Position numbers and translations under genes: made by a program. This document shows, one piece after another, positions 19,434 through 29,523 of a stretch of DNA of 64,000 bases (the stretch's first letter is position 1; every line of letters begins with the position of its first letter). Under the pieces are notes generated by a model. That model did no database searches. It was not told the origin of the DNA and was given only the letters and a program-made list of their open reading frames with translations. The stretch covers positions 124,001-188,000 of the forward strand of contig LFLA01000014.1 of NCBI GenBank assembly GCA_001542995.1. The letters run 5' to 3'. Source of the stretch: Nitrospina sp. LS_NOB (GTDB taxonomy: Bacteria > Nitrospinota > Nitrospinia > Nitrospinales > VA-1).

Positions 19434-20054
19434 ATGGAGAAATTAAAAAAAGAAATACATAGGGTAAAGCGGCATAATCTGGAATATTACCAAAGCCACC
19501 TCACATTGATTGAGGGTTACATCGTAGAAAAACCTGATATATCCATTGAAACATGCAAAGCATTGATTGAGGGAATATCAAAGCTTGCCCTTCATTTACT
19601 CGCACAAGAACCCATAGATTCACATAATAATGCAGATCTTTCTGACCTCTTTAAAAGATCGCTTTCTGAATTACAAAAAGGGCGCGGCTACTCAGATGTT
19701 TTTTTGGTGAAAAGATTAGGGTCAGTTGTACAGTATATTGGTGAAATCCGAAACTATCACAGCGACATTAGTCATGGGCGCGCTTCTCTTAAAGATCAAG
19801 TAAGTGACGCTGATTTTGCAGAATTAATCATAGGGGTGACTGATAATCTTTGCACCTATATGCTTCGCCGATTAGATATGCTGAGCGAGCAAGAACTCCT
19901 CTATGAAGACAATCCAGAATTTAACGATTCTCTCGACGAACAACACCCTTTAGAGGGCCGTGTTCTCTATAGCAAGGCTCTTTTTGACCAAGAATTTGAA
20001 ACATACGAATTAGAGTTAGGTGATTATATAATGGAAAGTGATACAGAAGAGTAA
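19434..20054 (+). CDS. Abi_C-like (abortive infection C-terminal) domain protein inside the RM locus
   Basis: 206 residues, starting 9 bases after hsdS. The central segment GEIRNYHSDISHGRASL followed by ADFAELIIGVTDNLCTYML resembles the Abi_C domain pattern (LRN...HG..., then an Ala/Glu-rich helix). The N-terminal ~60 residues are helical and the C-terminus acidic. A phage-defence accessory is the likely role, inferred from the domain and its position between hsdS and hsdR. Base composition is more AT-rich than hsdM/hsdR, suggesting a separate origin. Confidence 0.65.
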   Translation: MEKLKKEIHRVKRHNLEYYQSHLTLIEGYIVEKPDISIETCKALIEGISKLALHLLAQEPIDSHNNADLSDLFKRSLSELQKGRGYSDVFLVKRLGSVVQYIGEIRNYHSDISHGRASLKDQVSDADFAELIIGVTDNLCTYMLRRLDMLSEQELLYEDNPEFNDSLDEQHPLEGRVLYSKALFDQEFETYELELGDYIMESDTEE

Positions 20055-20117
20055 TTGCCACCGAACTGCGCCAAGCGCAAGCTTTCGATAAGGCTTGCTA
20101 CAACAAATCTTTATATA
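20054..20117 (+). pseudogene. Vestigial duplicate of the hsdS 3' end
   Basis: About 64 bases match hsdS 19360-19424 at roughly 80 percent: ccgagctcacccaagcgcaa in hsdS against ccgaactgcgccaagcgcaa here, then ttgctgcaacag against ttgctacaacaa, ending in ttt-ata-taa where hsdS has ttt-gtt-taa. Translated in two frames it reads TELRQAQAFDK then GLLQQIFI. It shows that the Abi_C-like gene lies between two copies of the hsdS terminus. Confidence 0.75.
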
Positions 20118-20142
20118 ATACTTGAGGGAAACGGAGTATAAA

Positions 20143-20547
20143 ATGACGGATCAGGACATTAGATGGCAACAACGTTTTTCAAATTATAAGCGGGCCTTGG
20201 GACAACTTTCCAAGTTCATGCAAACGGAGGAGCTTAACGACTTGGAGAAGCAGGGGCTTATTCAGGCTTTTGAATATACGCATGAACTGGCTTGGAAAAC
20301 TTTGAGCGACTTTTTAAAATATAAGGGTAATGCCGAAATTTACGGCTCTAAAGATACAACACGAGGGGCCTTCGCTCTTGACCTCATCGAAAATGGCAAT
20401 GTCTGGATGGATATGATTGATAGTCGCAATATGACGTCTCACACCTACAATGAATCCGTCACAGAAGAAATCATTGAAAGCATCACCTATGATTACTATC
20501 CCGCTTTTGGCGCGTTAGAAACAAAACTGGAAGATCTCATCACATGA
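20143..20547 (+). CDS. HEPN-domain toxin-like protein (HI0074/HepT family)
   Basis: About 134 residues; ATG 20143 is chosen because ggag lies 7 bases upstream and the family starts there. An all-helical HEPN protein of the nucleotidyltransferase-substrate-binding (HI0074) family. The active motif RNMTSHTY fits RX4HXY, as in HepT ribonuclease toxins neutralised by MntA through adenylylation of the Tyr. The stop overlaps the ATG of the MNT-HsdR gene by the ATGA arrangement, so toxin and fused antitoxin are coupled. Confidence 0.85.
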   Translation: MTDQDIRWQQRFSNYKRALGQLSKFMQTEELNDLEKQGLIQAFEYTHELAWKTLSDFLKYKGNAEIYGSKDTTRGAFALDLIENGNVWMDMIDSRNMTSHTYNESVTEEIIESITYDYYPAFGALETKLEDLIT

Positions 20548-23500
20548 ATTCGGGTTTAAGCGCCAGTAATACTCAAAAAATCTACGGAGTTTTTCAAAAC
20601 TTTGGTCAAATAGATTCATGTCTATTATATGGCTCACGCGCAATGGGAACTTATAAGGATGGCTCAGATATTGATCTAACCTTAAAGGGAGCAAACCTTG
20701 ATTTGAATATCTTGAAGCGGGTTACTAATGCGCTTGATGATTTACTGTTACCCTATCATTTTGATTTGTCTATTTATGCGAAATTGCAAAATCAGGATAT
20801 TATCGACCATATAAATCGCGTTGGCGTACCATTTTATCAAAAAGAAAAGCCAGTAAAAAGCAAGGCTACACAATCAGAATTAGAGCTAGAAAATAACCTA
20901 ATCGCTCAACTGCAAACATTGGGCTATGAAAAAGTACCTATTGAAGATGAAGATGCACTTTTAATCAATCTTAAAAAGCAACTCGAAAAACATAACAGGA
21001 CTCTTCTCTCAGATCTAGAATTCCGCCAAATCCTCAATAAACTGGCGAAGGGAAACATCTTTGAAAAAGCCAAAATCCTGCGTGATAGGGTCGATTATAT
21101 CAAAGACGATGGTGAGACCGGCTATATTGAGCTGATCGATCAAATCCACTGGTGCAAAAACCAATACCAGGTGACGCATCAGGTCACGATGAAAGGCAAA
21201 TACGCCAACCGCTATGACGTGACGATTCTGGTCAACGGCCTGCCCCTGGTGCAGATTGAGCTAAAGCGCCGTGGTCTGGAAATGAAAGAAGCGTTCAACC
21301 AGACCAACCGATACCACCGGCATTCGTTTTCGGCAGGCTATGGGCTGTTTGGCTATATCCAGCTTTTTGTGATCAGCAACGGGGTCAACACCAGGTATTA
21401 CGCCAACAATCCGGTCAACAAACGCGATTTCAAGCAGACGTTTTTCTGGTCAGACAAGGACAACAGGAAAATTACTCAGCTTAGCGAATTTGCCGAAGCG
21501 TTTTTGGAGAAATGCCAGCTTTCAAAAATGATCACTAAATATGTGGTGCTGAACGAAAGTTCCACCACCTTGATGGTGTTGCGCCCGTATCAATATTATA
21601 CGGTTGAAGCCATTGTTGAACAGGTGCGCAATACCGGGAAACACGGCTATATCTGGCACACGACCGGATCAGGCAAAACCCTCACCTCTTTCAAGGCCGC
21701 ACAGATTCTCACGCAATCGCCCCAGGTGCATAAGGTGGTGTTTGTGGTCGATAGAAAAGACCTCGATTACCAGACCATCAAAGAGTTCAACAGCTTTTCC
21801 GCAGGTTCAGTGGACGCCACCAACAACACCCGGAAACTGGTGGAACAGTTCGCCGATGATACAAAGCTTATTGTAACCACCCTGCAAAAGCTCAACACCG
21901 CAATCAGCAAGACCGTGTATCTTGCCGGCATGTCAAGGCTGCAAGACAAGCGCATGGTATTCATCTTTGACGAATGCCACCGCAGCCAGTTTGGAGACAC
22001 CCACAAACGCATCAAGGCGTTTTTTCATAACGTGCAGATGTTCGGCTTTACCGGCACGCCGATTTTTCCTGCCAATGCCGCCAGGAATGCGCTTGGAAAA
22101 CGCACGACCAAAGACCTGTTTGGCGAATGTCTGCATAAGTATGTGATTACGGATGCTATCCGCGATGAAAACGTGCTGAAGTTTTCAGTCGAGTATATCC
22201 GCACAGTGAAACAAAAGGACAGTGTGGCCGATATTGAAGTCGAGGCGATTGATACGGCGGAAGTGATGGAAGCCCCGGAGCGGCTCAACAACATCACCGA
22301 CTACATCATTGCCAACCATAGCCGGAAAACCCACTCACGAGAATTTAATGCTATTTTTTGTGTTTCAAACATCAAAACTCTGATGGCCTATTATGAGTTG
22401 CTGAAACAGAAAAAAGATGCTGAAAAGCACAACCTGCGGATCGGGGCGATTTTCTCCTACCAGGCAAACGAAGAAGACAGGGACGCGGACGGAACCGACA
22501 GCGATGATATGCCCGATGACAGCAAGCCGATCAACACGCACAGCCGCGAGAAGCTCGATGAGTATATCGACGACTACAACGCGATGTTTGGCACCAATTA
22601 TTCGACCGATAATTTCTATGGCTATTACAAGGATATCGGCAAGCGTGTGAAGACGCGTCAGGTTGATATTCTGCTGGTCGTGAATATGTTTTTAACTGGG
22701 TTTGATAGCAAAGCTCTCAATACCATTTATGTGGACAAGAACCTCAAATATCACGGGCTGATACAGGCTTATTCCCGCACCAACCGGATCATGGGACAAA
22801 GGAAGTCCCAAGGGAATGTCGTGTGTTTTCGTAACCTGAAACCGGCCACCGATGAGGCGATTGAATTATTTGCCAATAAGGATGCCATCGAAGAGATCAT
22901 TCTGGCACCCTACGAAACCTACCTGAAACGCTTTGCCGATGCCGTTGTGAACCTGCAAACGATCACACCCACCGTGGACAGTGTTGATGGCCTGCCCACC
23001 GAAGACGATGAAGCAAAATTCATTCAGGCTTTCCGCGAGATTATCCGCCTGAAAAACGTACTCGACTGCTTCACCGAGTTCAGCTTTGACGATCTCCCTA
23101 TGGATGAACAGCTTTTTGCTGACTACCGCAGCAAATACCTGGACCTCTACGACAAGGTTCGAAGCGAAAACGAGAAAGAAAAGGTTTCAATCCTCGATGA
23201 CATTGATTTTGAGCTTGAGCTGATCCGCAGAGATAAAATCAATGTGAGCTACATCATTGCGTTGCTGCAAAACCTGCAAGATACGACACCCGCCAATCTG
23301 GAAAAACAACATAAAATAATTTTGGCAATGCTTGATACTGAAACGCAACTTAGAAGTAAAAAGGAATTAATTGAGAAGTTCATAGCTCACCATTTTCCCA
23401 ACATACCCAAAGGAGGGGATATTGGCGAAGAATTCGAAAGCTACTGGAATGCGGAAAAACGACAAGCCATCGAAGAGCTGAGTACCGCCGAAGGCCTGGA

Positions 23501-23681
23501 CCTGGAAGGGTTGCAAAAGGTCATAGACGACTATTTGTTCACTGATAAATCCCCCATGCGGGATGATGTGATCGGAATCATGAGCAAGCGTCCTGCCCTC
23601 AAAGAACGCCGCACGGTTTCTGAACGCATTATCGACAAAATAAAATCCTTCGTGGAAACATTTATTGATGGTATTGATTAA
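20544..23681 (+). CDS. hsdR: MNT nucleotidyltransferase domain fused to type I restriction endonuclease HsdR
   Basis: 1045 residues. Residues 1-~105 are a minimal nucleotidyltransferase (MNT): LLYGSRAMGTYKDGSDIDLT keeps GSX10DXD intact, with a third Asp in HFDLSIYAK. A linker (EKPVKSKATQSE) leads into a complete HsdR: nuclease core LVQIELKRRG (E-x-K), Walker A TTGSGKT, Walker B FIFDECHRSQ, motif III FTGTP, helicase motifs SNIKTL, FLTGFDSK and YSRTNR, then a C-terminal helical region. Usual HsdR begins at about LELENNLIAQL, so ~110 residues are extra. No stop separates the parts. The fusion would put antitoxin (HepT-modifying) activity on the restriction subunit. Confidence 0.92.
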   Translation: MNSGLSASNTQKIYGVFQNFGQIDSCLLYGSRAMGTYKDGSDIDLTLKGANLDLNILKRVTNALDDLLLPYHFDLSIYAKLQNQDIIDHINRVGVPFYQKEKPVKSKATQSELELENNLIAQLQTLGYEKVPIEDEDALLINLKKQLEKHNRTLLSDLEFRQILNKLAKGNIFEKAKILRDRVDYIKDDGETGYIELIDQIHWCKNQYQVTHQVTMKGKYANRYDVTILVNGLPLVQIELKRRGLEMKEAFNQTNRYHRHSFSAGYGLFGYIQLFVISNGVNTRYYANNPVNKRDFKQTFFWSDKDNRKITQLSEFAEAFLEKCQLSKMITKYVVLNESSTTLMVLRPYQYYTVEAIVEQVRNTGKHGYIWHTTGSGKTLTSFKAAQILTQSPQVHKVVFVVDRKDLDYQTIKEFNSFSAGSVDATNNTRKLVEQFADDTKLIVTTLQKLNTAISKTVYLAGMSRLQDKRMVFIFDECHRSQFGDTHKRIKAFFHNVQMFGFTGTPIFPANAARNALGKRTTKDLFGECLHKYVITDAIRDENVLKFSVEYIRTVKQKDSVADIEVEAIDTAEVMEAPERLNNITDYIIANHSRKTHSREFNAIFCVSNIKTLMAYYELLKQKKDAEKHNLRIGAIFSYQANEEDRDADGTDSDDMPDDSKPINTHSREKLDEYIDDYNAMFGTNYSTDNFYGYYKDIGKRVKTRQVDILLVVNMFLTGFDSKALNTIYVDKNLKYHGLIQAYSRTNRIMGQRKSQGNVVCFRNLKPATDEAIELFANKDAIEEIILAPYETYLKRFADAVVNLQTITPTVDSVDGLPTEDDEAKFIQAFREIIRLKNVLDCFTEFSFDDLPMDEQLFADYRSKYLDLYDKVRSENEKEKVSILDDIDFELELIRRDKINVSYIIALLQNLQDTTPANLEKQHKIILAMLDTETQLRSKKELIEKFIAHHFPNIPKGGDIGEEFESYWNAEKRQAIEELSTAEGLDLEGLQKVIDDYLFTDKSPMRDDVIGIMSKRPALKERRTVSERIIDKIKSFVETFIDGID

Positions 23682-23699
23682 GGGGTTTATCCCAAGACA

Positions 23700-23825
23700 G
23701 AGACCTTTCATAACCCGAGATTCTTCGTCACCTTGTTCCTCAGAATGACAAAATGGCCCAGTATTGTCATTCTGAACGCAGTGAAGAATCTCGCTTTTCT
23801 GTTTTATCGACTTATGCAAAGGTCT
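23700..23825. mobile_element. MITE-like element, copy 1 (about 126 bp)
   Basis: Ends are inverted repeats: gagacctttcataa on the left and ttatgcaaaggtct on the right. The interior carries the attctgaacgcagtgaagaa type of repeat. A 7-bp direct repeat caagaca flanks it (23693-23699 and 23826-23832), probably the target duplication. Sits just after hsdR. Confidence 0.75.
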
Positions 23826-23940
23826 CAAGACAGGCACAAACCCGTTTATCTGTGTCTTTTTCTAAAAATTTTTCGGGGTTGCCCTTGGATAATGCCTGAA
23901 AAGTGCTGTCACGGGAGGCACACGAAAGAGTCGTCCAGGC

Positions 23941-24126
23941 AGTTATAAGCAGGCCCGTCTGGTCGAGCATTTTGTCGCAGGAACAACCGCACGAACAGCA
24001 ACCGGTTTTTGCGGGGTGAACCGCAAAACGCTGGCGCGTAAATTCAATGGTGTCCCAAAAGCCCGATTCGGGCTATATTTGAAGAAATGTGAGCGGCGTT
24101 TTAATAACAGTGACCTGCCAAGCTAA
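23941..24126 (+). pseudogene. IS1595-family transposase remnant
   Basis: An open fragment reads YKQARLVEHFVAGTTARTA then FCGVNRKTLARKF, typical of the N-terminal helix-turn-helix of IS1595 transposases. It jumps directly to a C-terminal-like LKKCERRFNNSD before the stop at 24124-24126, so the catalytic domain is deleted. It marks the right border of the RM locus. Nothing further is recognised in 24127-24323. Confidence 0.65.
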
Positions 24127-24323
24127 TTATCGTAATTAAAACAATTGGTAGATAGTATTTGATCTGTTTTGCCGGGTCAGTCCAAATTTTTAATTGCAAG
24201 CCATGAATACCCTGTGATAGTTTTTCCGTACGTAAATTTCCTGCATGATGGTTCACTTCAAGTTTTCTGCTTTACCAAAGTTAAAGACCCCTTGGAAAGA
24301 TTACAGTCATATGGAGAATCGGG

Positions 24324-25259
24324 ATGATTGAGGTTGAGAATCTTACCAAGTACTATGGGCCAAGAAGAGCCATCAACAATTTAACGTTTCAAATTGCACA
24401 GGGGGAAGTCGTTGGTTTTCTAGGCCCCAACGGGGCGGGTAAAAGCACGACCATGGACATCCTGTCATGCATTCTTCCTGCATCCAGCGGAACGGCCCGG
24501 ATTCAGGGGTACGACATCTTTGAGCAATCTCTTGAAATCCGAAAAATAATCGGTTACCTGCCAGAGACCCCGCCTCTCTATCCGGACATGAGCGTTCGCG
24601 ATTACCTGATGTTCGCGGCACAAGTCCGGGGACTTGCAGGCAAGCAAACCGGGACCGCCGTGGAAAGAGTGATAGAAAAATGTTCCTTAAAAGATGTTGG
24701 TCATCGTATCATCGGGCGACTCTCTAAAGGATATCAGCAGCGCGTTGGATTGGCACAGGCCATGGTACACGACCCTGACATTCTTATTCTCGACGAACCA
24801 ACCATTGGCCTGGATCCCATTCAAATTATAGAAATCCGCAAACTGATTCAAGAGTTGGCCTCTTCGCATACCATCATCCTCAGTTCACACATTCTTCCTG
24901 AAATCACACAAATATGCCAGAGAGTCATTATCATTAATGAAGGAGAAATCGCGGCGGTGGACTCCTTGGAAGGTTTGACCGCCTCACTGAGAAAAAGCGA
25001 ACGCCTTTCCCTGACCGTAAGGAATAGAGACGATGGAATAGAGGAAAAATTAAATTCTTTGAGTCAGGTGCTTTCCGTTTTACCTGGTGAGAAAAACCAG
25101 TTTCTGGTTGAATGCGAATTAAACTCCAACCTTCAGGATGAATTCGCGCGTCTGGCGTTGGAAAACCAATGGGGCCTTGTTGAAATCACACCTATCTCCA
25201 TGACTCTGGAAGATGTGTTCCTCAAACTGACCATTGAAGAAAAGGATGTGAAGGCATGA
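24324..25259 (+). CDS. ABC transporter ATP-binding protein (GldA-like)
   Basis: 311 residues. Walker A GPNGAGKST, Q-loop GYLPETPPLYP, signature LSKGYQQRVGLAQA, Walker B DILILDEPTIGLDP and switch His in ILSSHILPE, plus a ~90-residue C-terminal domain as in GldA and other ABC-2 exporters. First gene of a four-gene operon; its stop overlaps the permease ATG. The operon (ATPase, permease, GldG-like, DUF4340) is widespread in non-gliding bacteria, and its substrate there is unknown. Confidence 0.92.
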   Translation: MIEVENLTKYYGPRRAINNLTFQIAQGEVVGFLGPNGAGKSTTMDILSCILPASSGTARIQGYDIFEQSLEIRKIIGYLPETPPLYPDMSVRDYLMFAAQVRGLAGKQTGTAVERVIEKCSLKDVGHRIIGRLSKGYQQRVGLAQAMVHDPDILILDEPTIGLDPIQIIEIRKLIQELASSHTIILSSHILPEITQICQRVIIINEGEIAAVDSLEGLTASLRKSERLSLTVRNRDDGIEEKLNSLSQVLSVLPGEKNQFLVECELNSNLQDEFARLALENQWGLVEITPISMTLEDVFLKLTIEEKDVKA

Positions 25260-26023
25260 GAAACGCATGGATCATTGCAAAGAGGGATTTGGGGTCCTTT
25301 TTCAACTCACCCATTTTTTACGTGGTCACCACGGTATTTCTAATCCTATACAGTTTTATATTTTTTAATATCCTGAATTTTTTTAGCTTCCAGAGTTTGC
25401 AGGCAGGACAACTCCAATCCATGGGAATGAACATGAATCTGAACGAAATGGTTATTGAGCCCAGCCTCCAAAACATGTCGGTGGTTCTACTGATGATCAT
25501 CCCCGTTATCACCATGCGCAGCTTTGCTGATGAGAAAAAAATGAAAACTTTCCGCCTCCTGCTTTCTTCTCCGGTTCCTCTCAGGGAAATAGTTTTTGGG
25601 AAGTTCCTAGCCTGTATGATTGTGGTGACAGTGATGATTTTGATCTCCTCTTATTCTGTGGGCTCCCTGTTTCTGCTCGGAGAACCCGAGCCCGGCCCTA
25701 TTTTCACAGGCTATTTAGGGGTTTTATTGATGGCAGGTTGTTATGTGTCAGTGGGGGTCTTCGCTTCATCCTTAACAGACAATCAAATTGTCGCCGCTGT
25801 TTTGACTTTCGGATTCTCCCTGTTCATGTGGGTCATCGGCTGGGGAGCTCAGGCTGTAGGAGCCACTACCGGGCAGATACTGCAATTTCTTTCCATCGTT
25901 GACCATTTGGATCGTTTCTTAAAAGGCATGATCGATACCAGCGACCTGGTTTATTACCTGAGCTTTATCTTGCTCAGCCTTTTCCTCTGTCACCGCGTGC
26001 TGGATTCCAATCGATGGAGATGA
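25256..26023 (+). CDS. ABC-2 type permease (GldF-like)
   Basis: 255 residues with six hydrophobic segments, the first immediately after the N-terminal MRNAWIIAKRDLGSFFNSP amphipathic start typical of ABC-2 permeases. The RSFADEKKMKTFRLLLSSPV stretch after helix 2 is the usual cytoplasmic coupling loop. Forms the inner-membrane channel with the preceding ATPase. The next gene follows after 4 bases. Confidence 0.9.
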   Translation: MRNAWIIAKRDLGSFFNSPIFYVVTTVFLILYSFIFFNILNFFSFQSLQAGQLQSMGMNMNLNEMVIEPSLQNMSVVLLMIIPVITMRSFADEKKMKTFRLLLSSPVPLREIVFGKFLACMIVVTVMILISSYSVGSLFLLGEPEPGPIFTGYLGVLLMAGCYVSVGVFASSLTDNQIVAAVLTFGFSLFMWVIGWGAQAVGATTGQILQFLSIVDHLDRFLKGMIDTSDLVYYLSFILLSLFLCHRVLDSNRWR

Positions 26024-26027
26024 GGAC

Positions 26028-27596
26028 ATGAAAAAACTTGGACCCATGGCAGGATGGCTGGCTCTGACAACAGGTTTTATCGCCCTGTTTTTATATATCG
26101 TCCTTCCCGACCTCAAAACTTTGTCGGCTTCACTGGCAGTCGTCTGCCTGATCAACACAATATATTTCGGTGTTGCTGAAGGCCCTCAATTAAAGCGAAG
26201 CCTTTCCTCGCATTCTGCACTATACGGCGCGAACACCCTGGCCTTGACGGCTATATTCATGGGCATATTAATATTTGCGAACCTGCTTGCCTTCCGCCAT
26301 AAACATCGTTTTGATTTTACGGAAGGAGGCTACTTCACCCTGGCACCGCAAACCAAAAAGCTTATCTCCAGTCTTCCGCGCGAGGTGAAGCTGACCGCTT
26401 TTTTTCAAACCGAATCTCCTGAAAAAATCGCTTTCACCAATTTAATTGCTGGATATCTTGAGGAGACCGATAAAATCAAACTGCAATATGTTGACCCGGA
26501 TAAAAACCCGGCGGTGACCAAACAATATGGCGTTACCACTTATGGAACTGTTGCCCTGGAAAGCGGCACCAAGGAAACCAAAATTCAAAATGCCAGCGAG
26601 GAAAGCATTACCAATGCGCTATTAAAGGTAACTCGCGACGAACAAAAATTAATCTATTTTCTCGAAGGACATAACGAGAGCAATATAAACAGCGACGATA
26701 ACCTGGGCTACTCCACAGCTAAAAAAAATCTTGAGCAGGACGGGTTTATCGTGAAGCCCCTACTCCTGCTCCAGTCAGGGGAAGTCCCCAAAGACGCTTC
26801 GGTACTGGTTATTCCCGGCCCCAAAAAACCGCTTCAGGATGAAGAAAAGGAAATCCTTGAAAACTATTTGAACTCCGGGGGCACAATTTTCATGCTTATT
26901 GATCCCAAGTCTTCATCCGGCATGGAAACTTTTCTCAAAAAATGGGGCATAGAACTTGGAGATAATATCGTCATTGATCCTATGTCCAAACTTTTCGGGG
27001 GCGATTACGCGGCACCCGTGGTCAATCAATACACGGCCCATGAAATCACCAGCAACTTTGTTCTGGCAACTATATTTCCGATTATAAGGTCGGTCCAAGG
27101 AGTTCCTGTAGCAGGCATCACCACCACCGAACTCCTGAAAACCAGCGCTAACAGCTGGGCGGAATCCGACTTCAATTCCGGAACTGTAAACTATGACGAG
27201 GATAAGGATATCAAAGGGCCGGTTTCCGTCTCGGTCATTGCCACAAAAATCCTGGGTGAAGCAAGCCCCGAAATTTCTGATACCCTTAAAAGCGATGCCG
27301 AGCCAGAGAAAAACAAACCTTCTTTAAAAGCTACACTTCTGGTGGTTGGGGATTCTGATTTCTCAAATAATCGCTACACCAACTTTTCAGGAAATGGCGA
27401 TTTCTTTCTCAATGCCATTTCATGGCTGGCGGAGGAGGAACAACTGATTTCCATTCGCCCTAAAGAAAGGAAGAACACACCCATTCAAATAACCCAATCC
27501 ATGGGGAACGCAATATTCATAATGGGTATCATTGTGTTTCCCGGCCTGATTGCCGCAATGGGAATTCGCATTTGGTGGAGGAGACGCCGATTATGA
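26028..27596 (+). CDS. GldG-like membrane-anchored protein of the ABC system
   Basis: 522 residues. Two or three N-terminal membrane segments (LTTGFIALFLYIVLP; LTAIFMGILIFANLL) and one near the C-terminus (AIFIMGIIVFPGLIAAMGI) flank a large periplasmic domain. RFDFTEGGYFTLAPQTKKL and the LIYFLEGHNE and LVIPGPKKPL regions belong to the GldG / IFT52-like ABC-associated domain. It probably binds the exported substrate or the cell-wall side. The stop overlaps the next ATG (ATGA at 27593). Confidence 0.88.
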   Translation: MKKLGPMAGWLALTTGFIALFLYIVLPDLKTLSASLAVVCLINTIYFGVAEGPQLKRSLSSHSALYGANTLALTAIFMGILIFANLLAFRHKHRFDFTEGGYFTLAPQTKKLISSLPREVKLTAFFQTESPEKIAFTNLIAGYLEETDKIKLQYVDPDKNPAVTKQYGVTTYGTVALESGTKETKIQNASEESITNALLKVTRDEQKLIYFLEGHNESNINSDDNLGYSTAKKNLEQDGFIVKPLLLLQSGEVPKDASVLVIPGPKKPLQDEEKEILENYLNSGGTIFMLIDPKSSSGMETFLKKWGIELGDNIVIDPMSKLFGGDYAAPVVNQYTAHEITSNFVLATIFPIIRSVQGVPVAGITTTELLKTSANSWAESDFNSGTVNYDEDKDIKGPVSVSVIATKILGEASPEISDTLKSDAEPEKNKPSLKATLLVVGDSDFSNNRYTNFSGNGDFFLNAISWLAEEEQLISIRPKERKNTPIQITQSMGNAIFIMGIIVFPGLIAAMGIRIWWRRRRL

Positions 27597-29330
27597 AGTT
27601 TAAAGGAACGGCCCTGATGGCGGCTGTCTTCCTGAGTCTCGTTCTTTATTATTTTTTCGTTGACCTGCCCGCCGAACAAAAAGAAAAAATCGAAAAAGAG
27701 CACGCCGAAAAACTCCTTCCCATTGAAATGGAAAAAGTGGTTGAGTTTTCTCTGACCGGCAATGGCGAACCCATAGCCTTAAAGCGCGTGGCTCCGTATA
27801 AATGGGATCTCATCCGCCCTCTCTCGGCAACCGGCGACTCTACAGAAGCAGAAGCCTTTATATCAGAAATCGAAAACCTTAAAAAAACCCGGGTGGTGGA
27901 AGAAAACCCTAAGGACCTTTCTATTTATGGTCTGAGTTCCCCAACTCTTAAAATCTATTTCAAATTTGAAAATAAAAATGAGGAGACTTTACTAATAGGG
28001 AACGAAAGCCCTCTAGGGGGCCATCTCTACTTCAAGCGAGAAAACCATCCTGCCGTGATGATGGCCGCTACATCCCGGTCCCGTTTTGAAAAATCCGTTT
28101 ACAGTTTTCGCGACAAAACCCTGCTCAACTTCAATACGGGTTCCATCCAACGAATACAAATCCTCAGAGAGAAAAACCCCCTGGAATTCAAAAAAATGGG
28201 TGAAACCTGGGAAATATCAGGAGATATTCGTTTCCAGGGAGACAAGGATGCCATTATGGATTTTCTCCAGGCCATTCAATTTTCCAGAGTCCGTGAGTTT
28301 GTCGATGAAAACCCGGACTCTCTTGAATACTATGGTCTGAATCCGCCGGCACTGAAACTCACTTTAGAAAATGAAAAAGGTGAATCCCAAACACTTTCTA
28401 TGGGCAACCCCAAAGAAGGAAAAGGTTATTTCGGCAAAATCAATGGTTCTCAAAATATCGTATTGGCAGACACCCGGCTTTTTGAAACACTCTCTCAAAA
28501 AACCGTGGAGTTTCTCGATAAAACATTGCTGGAGTTTGATGAAAAAGAAATTCTTGAGCTGTCACTGCACTCTGAAAATGAAACTATTCGCGTGGTTCGT
28601 GGCGAAAACGATGGTTGGAACATTCAAAGTCCAATAAAAACCGCCGCCGATCTGTCTACCGTTAACAGCCTGCTCTTTGATCTCAAAGAAGCCCGGATCA
28701 GCACATTCATAAAAATCTCTCTAGAGACCCCAGAATCGTTCGGCCTGGACACTTCCCAAAAATCTTTTAGCCTGAAAATGAAAGACTCAAAAATATGGAC
28801 CCTGCAATTGGGCAATCAATCCACCAATGGTCGGCAGGTATTCGCCCAACGAACAGGGGAACCAACCGTATTTTCAATATCCAAAGAAGTGGTCGAAAAA
28901 TTGTTTCGCAGTCTTCACGATTTAAGAAATAAAAAAACTACTGAAATTCGAAAGTACTGAAGTGAATAAAATTTTGATCCAAACCCCTAAAAAACTCTTT
29001 GAGTTGAGGAAAAGTGGATCCCAATGGAGTCTCGAGAAACCCGAAAAAATCAAGGCCGAACATATCGGCAACGATCTGGTCTGGATCCTGAAAGGGTTGG
29101 AGTTTAGCTCTATTGTCACCCCACCCCTGCCCGCCAATCTCTCAGGGCTGGACTCTCCCTTATTCACCATCCGCCTTTTCAAGCAAAACGAGATTGCCGC
29201 CTTAAAGGTCGGCAATCTTTTTGAACCAGAGCAGGAATATCTCGTTGAAGTTGGAAACCAACAATATCGGGTTAAAAATAAATTTCTCGACACCATCCCC
29301 TTGAACTTGGACAAATTCAAGCTTAAATAG
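27593..29330 (+). CDS. DUF4340 protein, apparently split by a frameshift
   Basis: ATG 27593 starts MKFKGTALMAAVFLSLVLYY, an N-terminal membrane anchor, followed by repeated DUF4340 modules (LKKTRVVEENPKDLSIYGLS; VREFVDENPDSLEYYGLN). The frame ends at 28960 after HDLRNKKTTEIRKY. Removing one A from a run of seven (28931-28937) gives HDLRNKKLLKFESTEVNKI, which continues seamlessly to a stop at 29328-29330. The natural protein is thus about 578 residues and periplasmic. The family always accompanies GldG-like ABC operons; its biochemical role is unknown. Confidence 0.82.
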
Positions 29331-29523
29331 GCATTTTTTGAACATTGTGCATCAGAAAAGATCTGGTTTGTTGCCCCCACCCTATATTGTAATATTACTC
29401 TCTAAGCCACACATTATATGGTAGACAATGAACCAAACGCTCAAAAACTGGTTTTTTTAACCAAATAAACATATGTAAACAAATGACTTATGCGTTTTTT
29501 GGCAATTTTTTTCAAATTAATGC

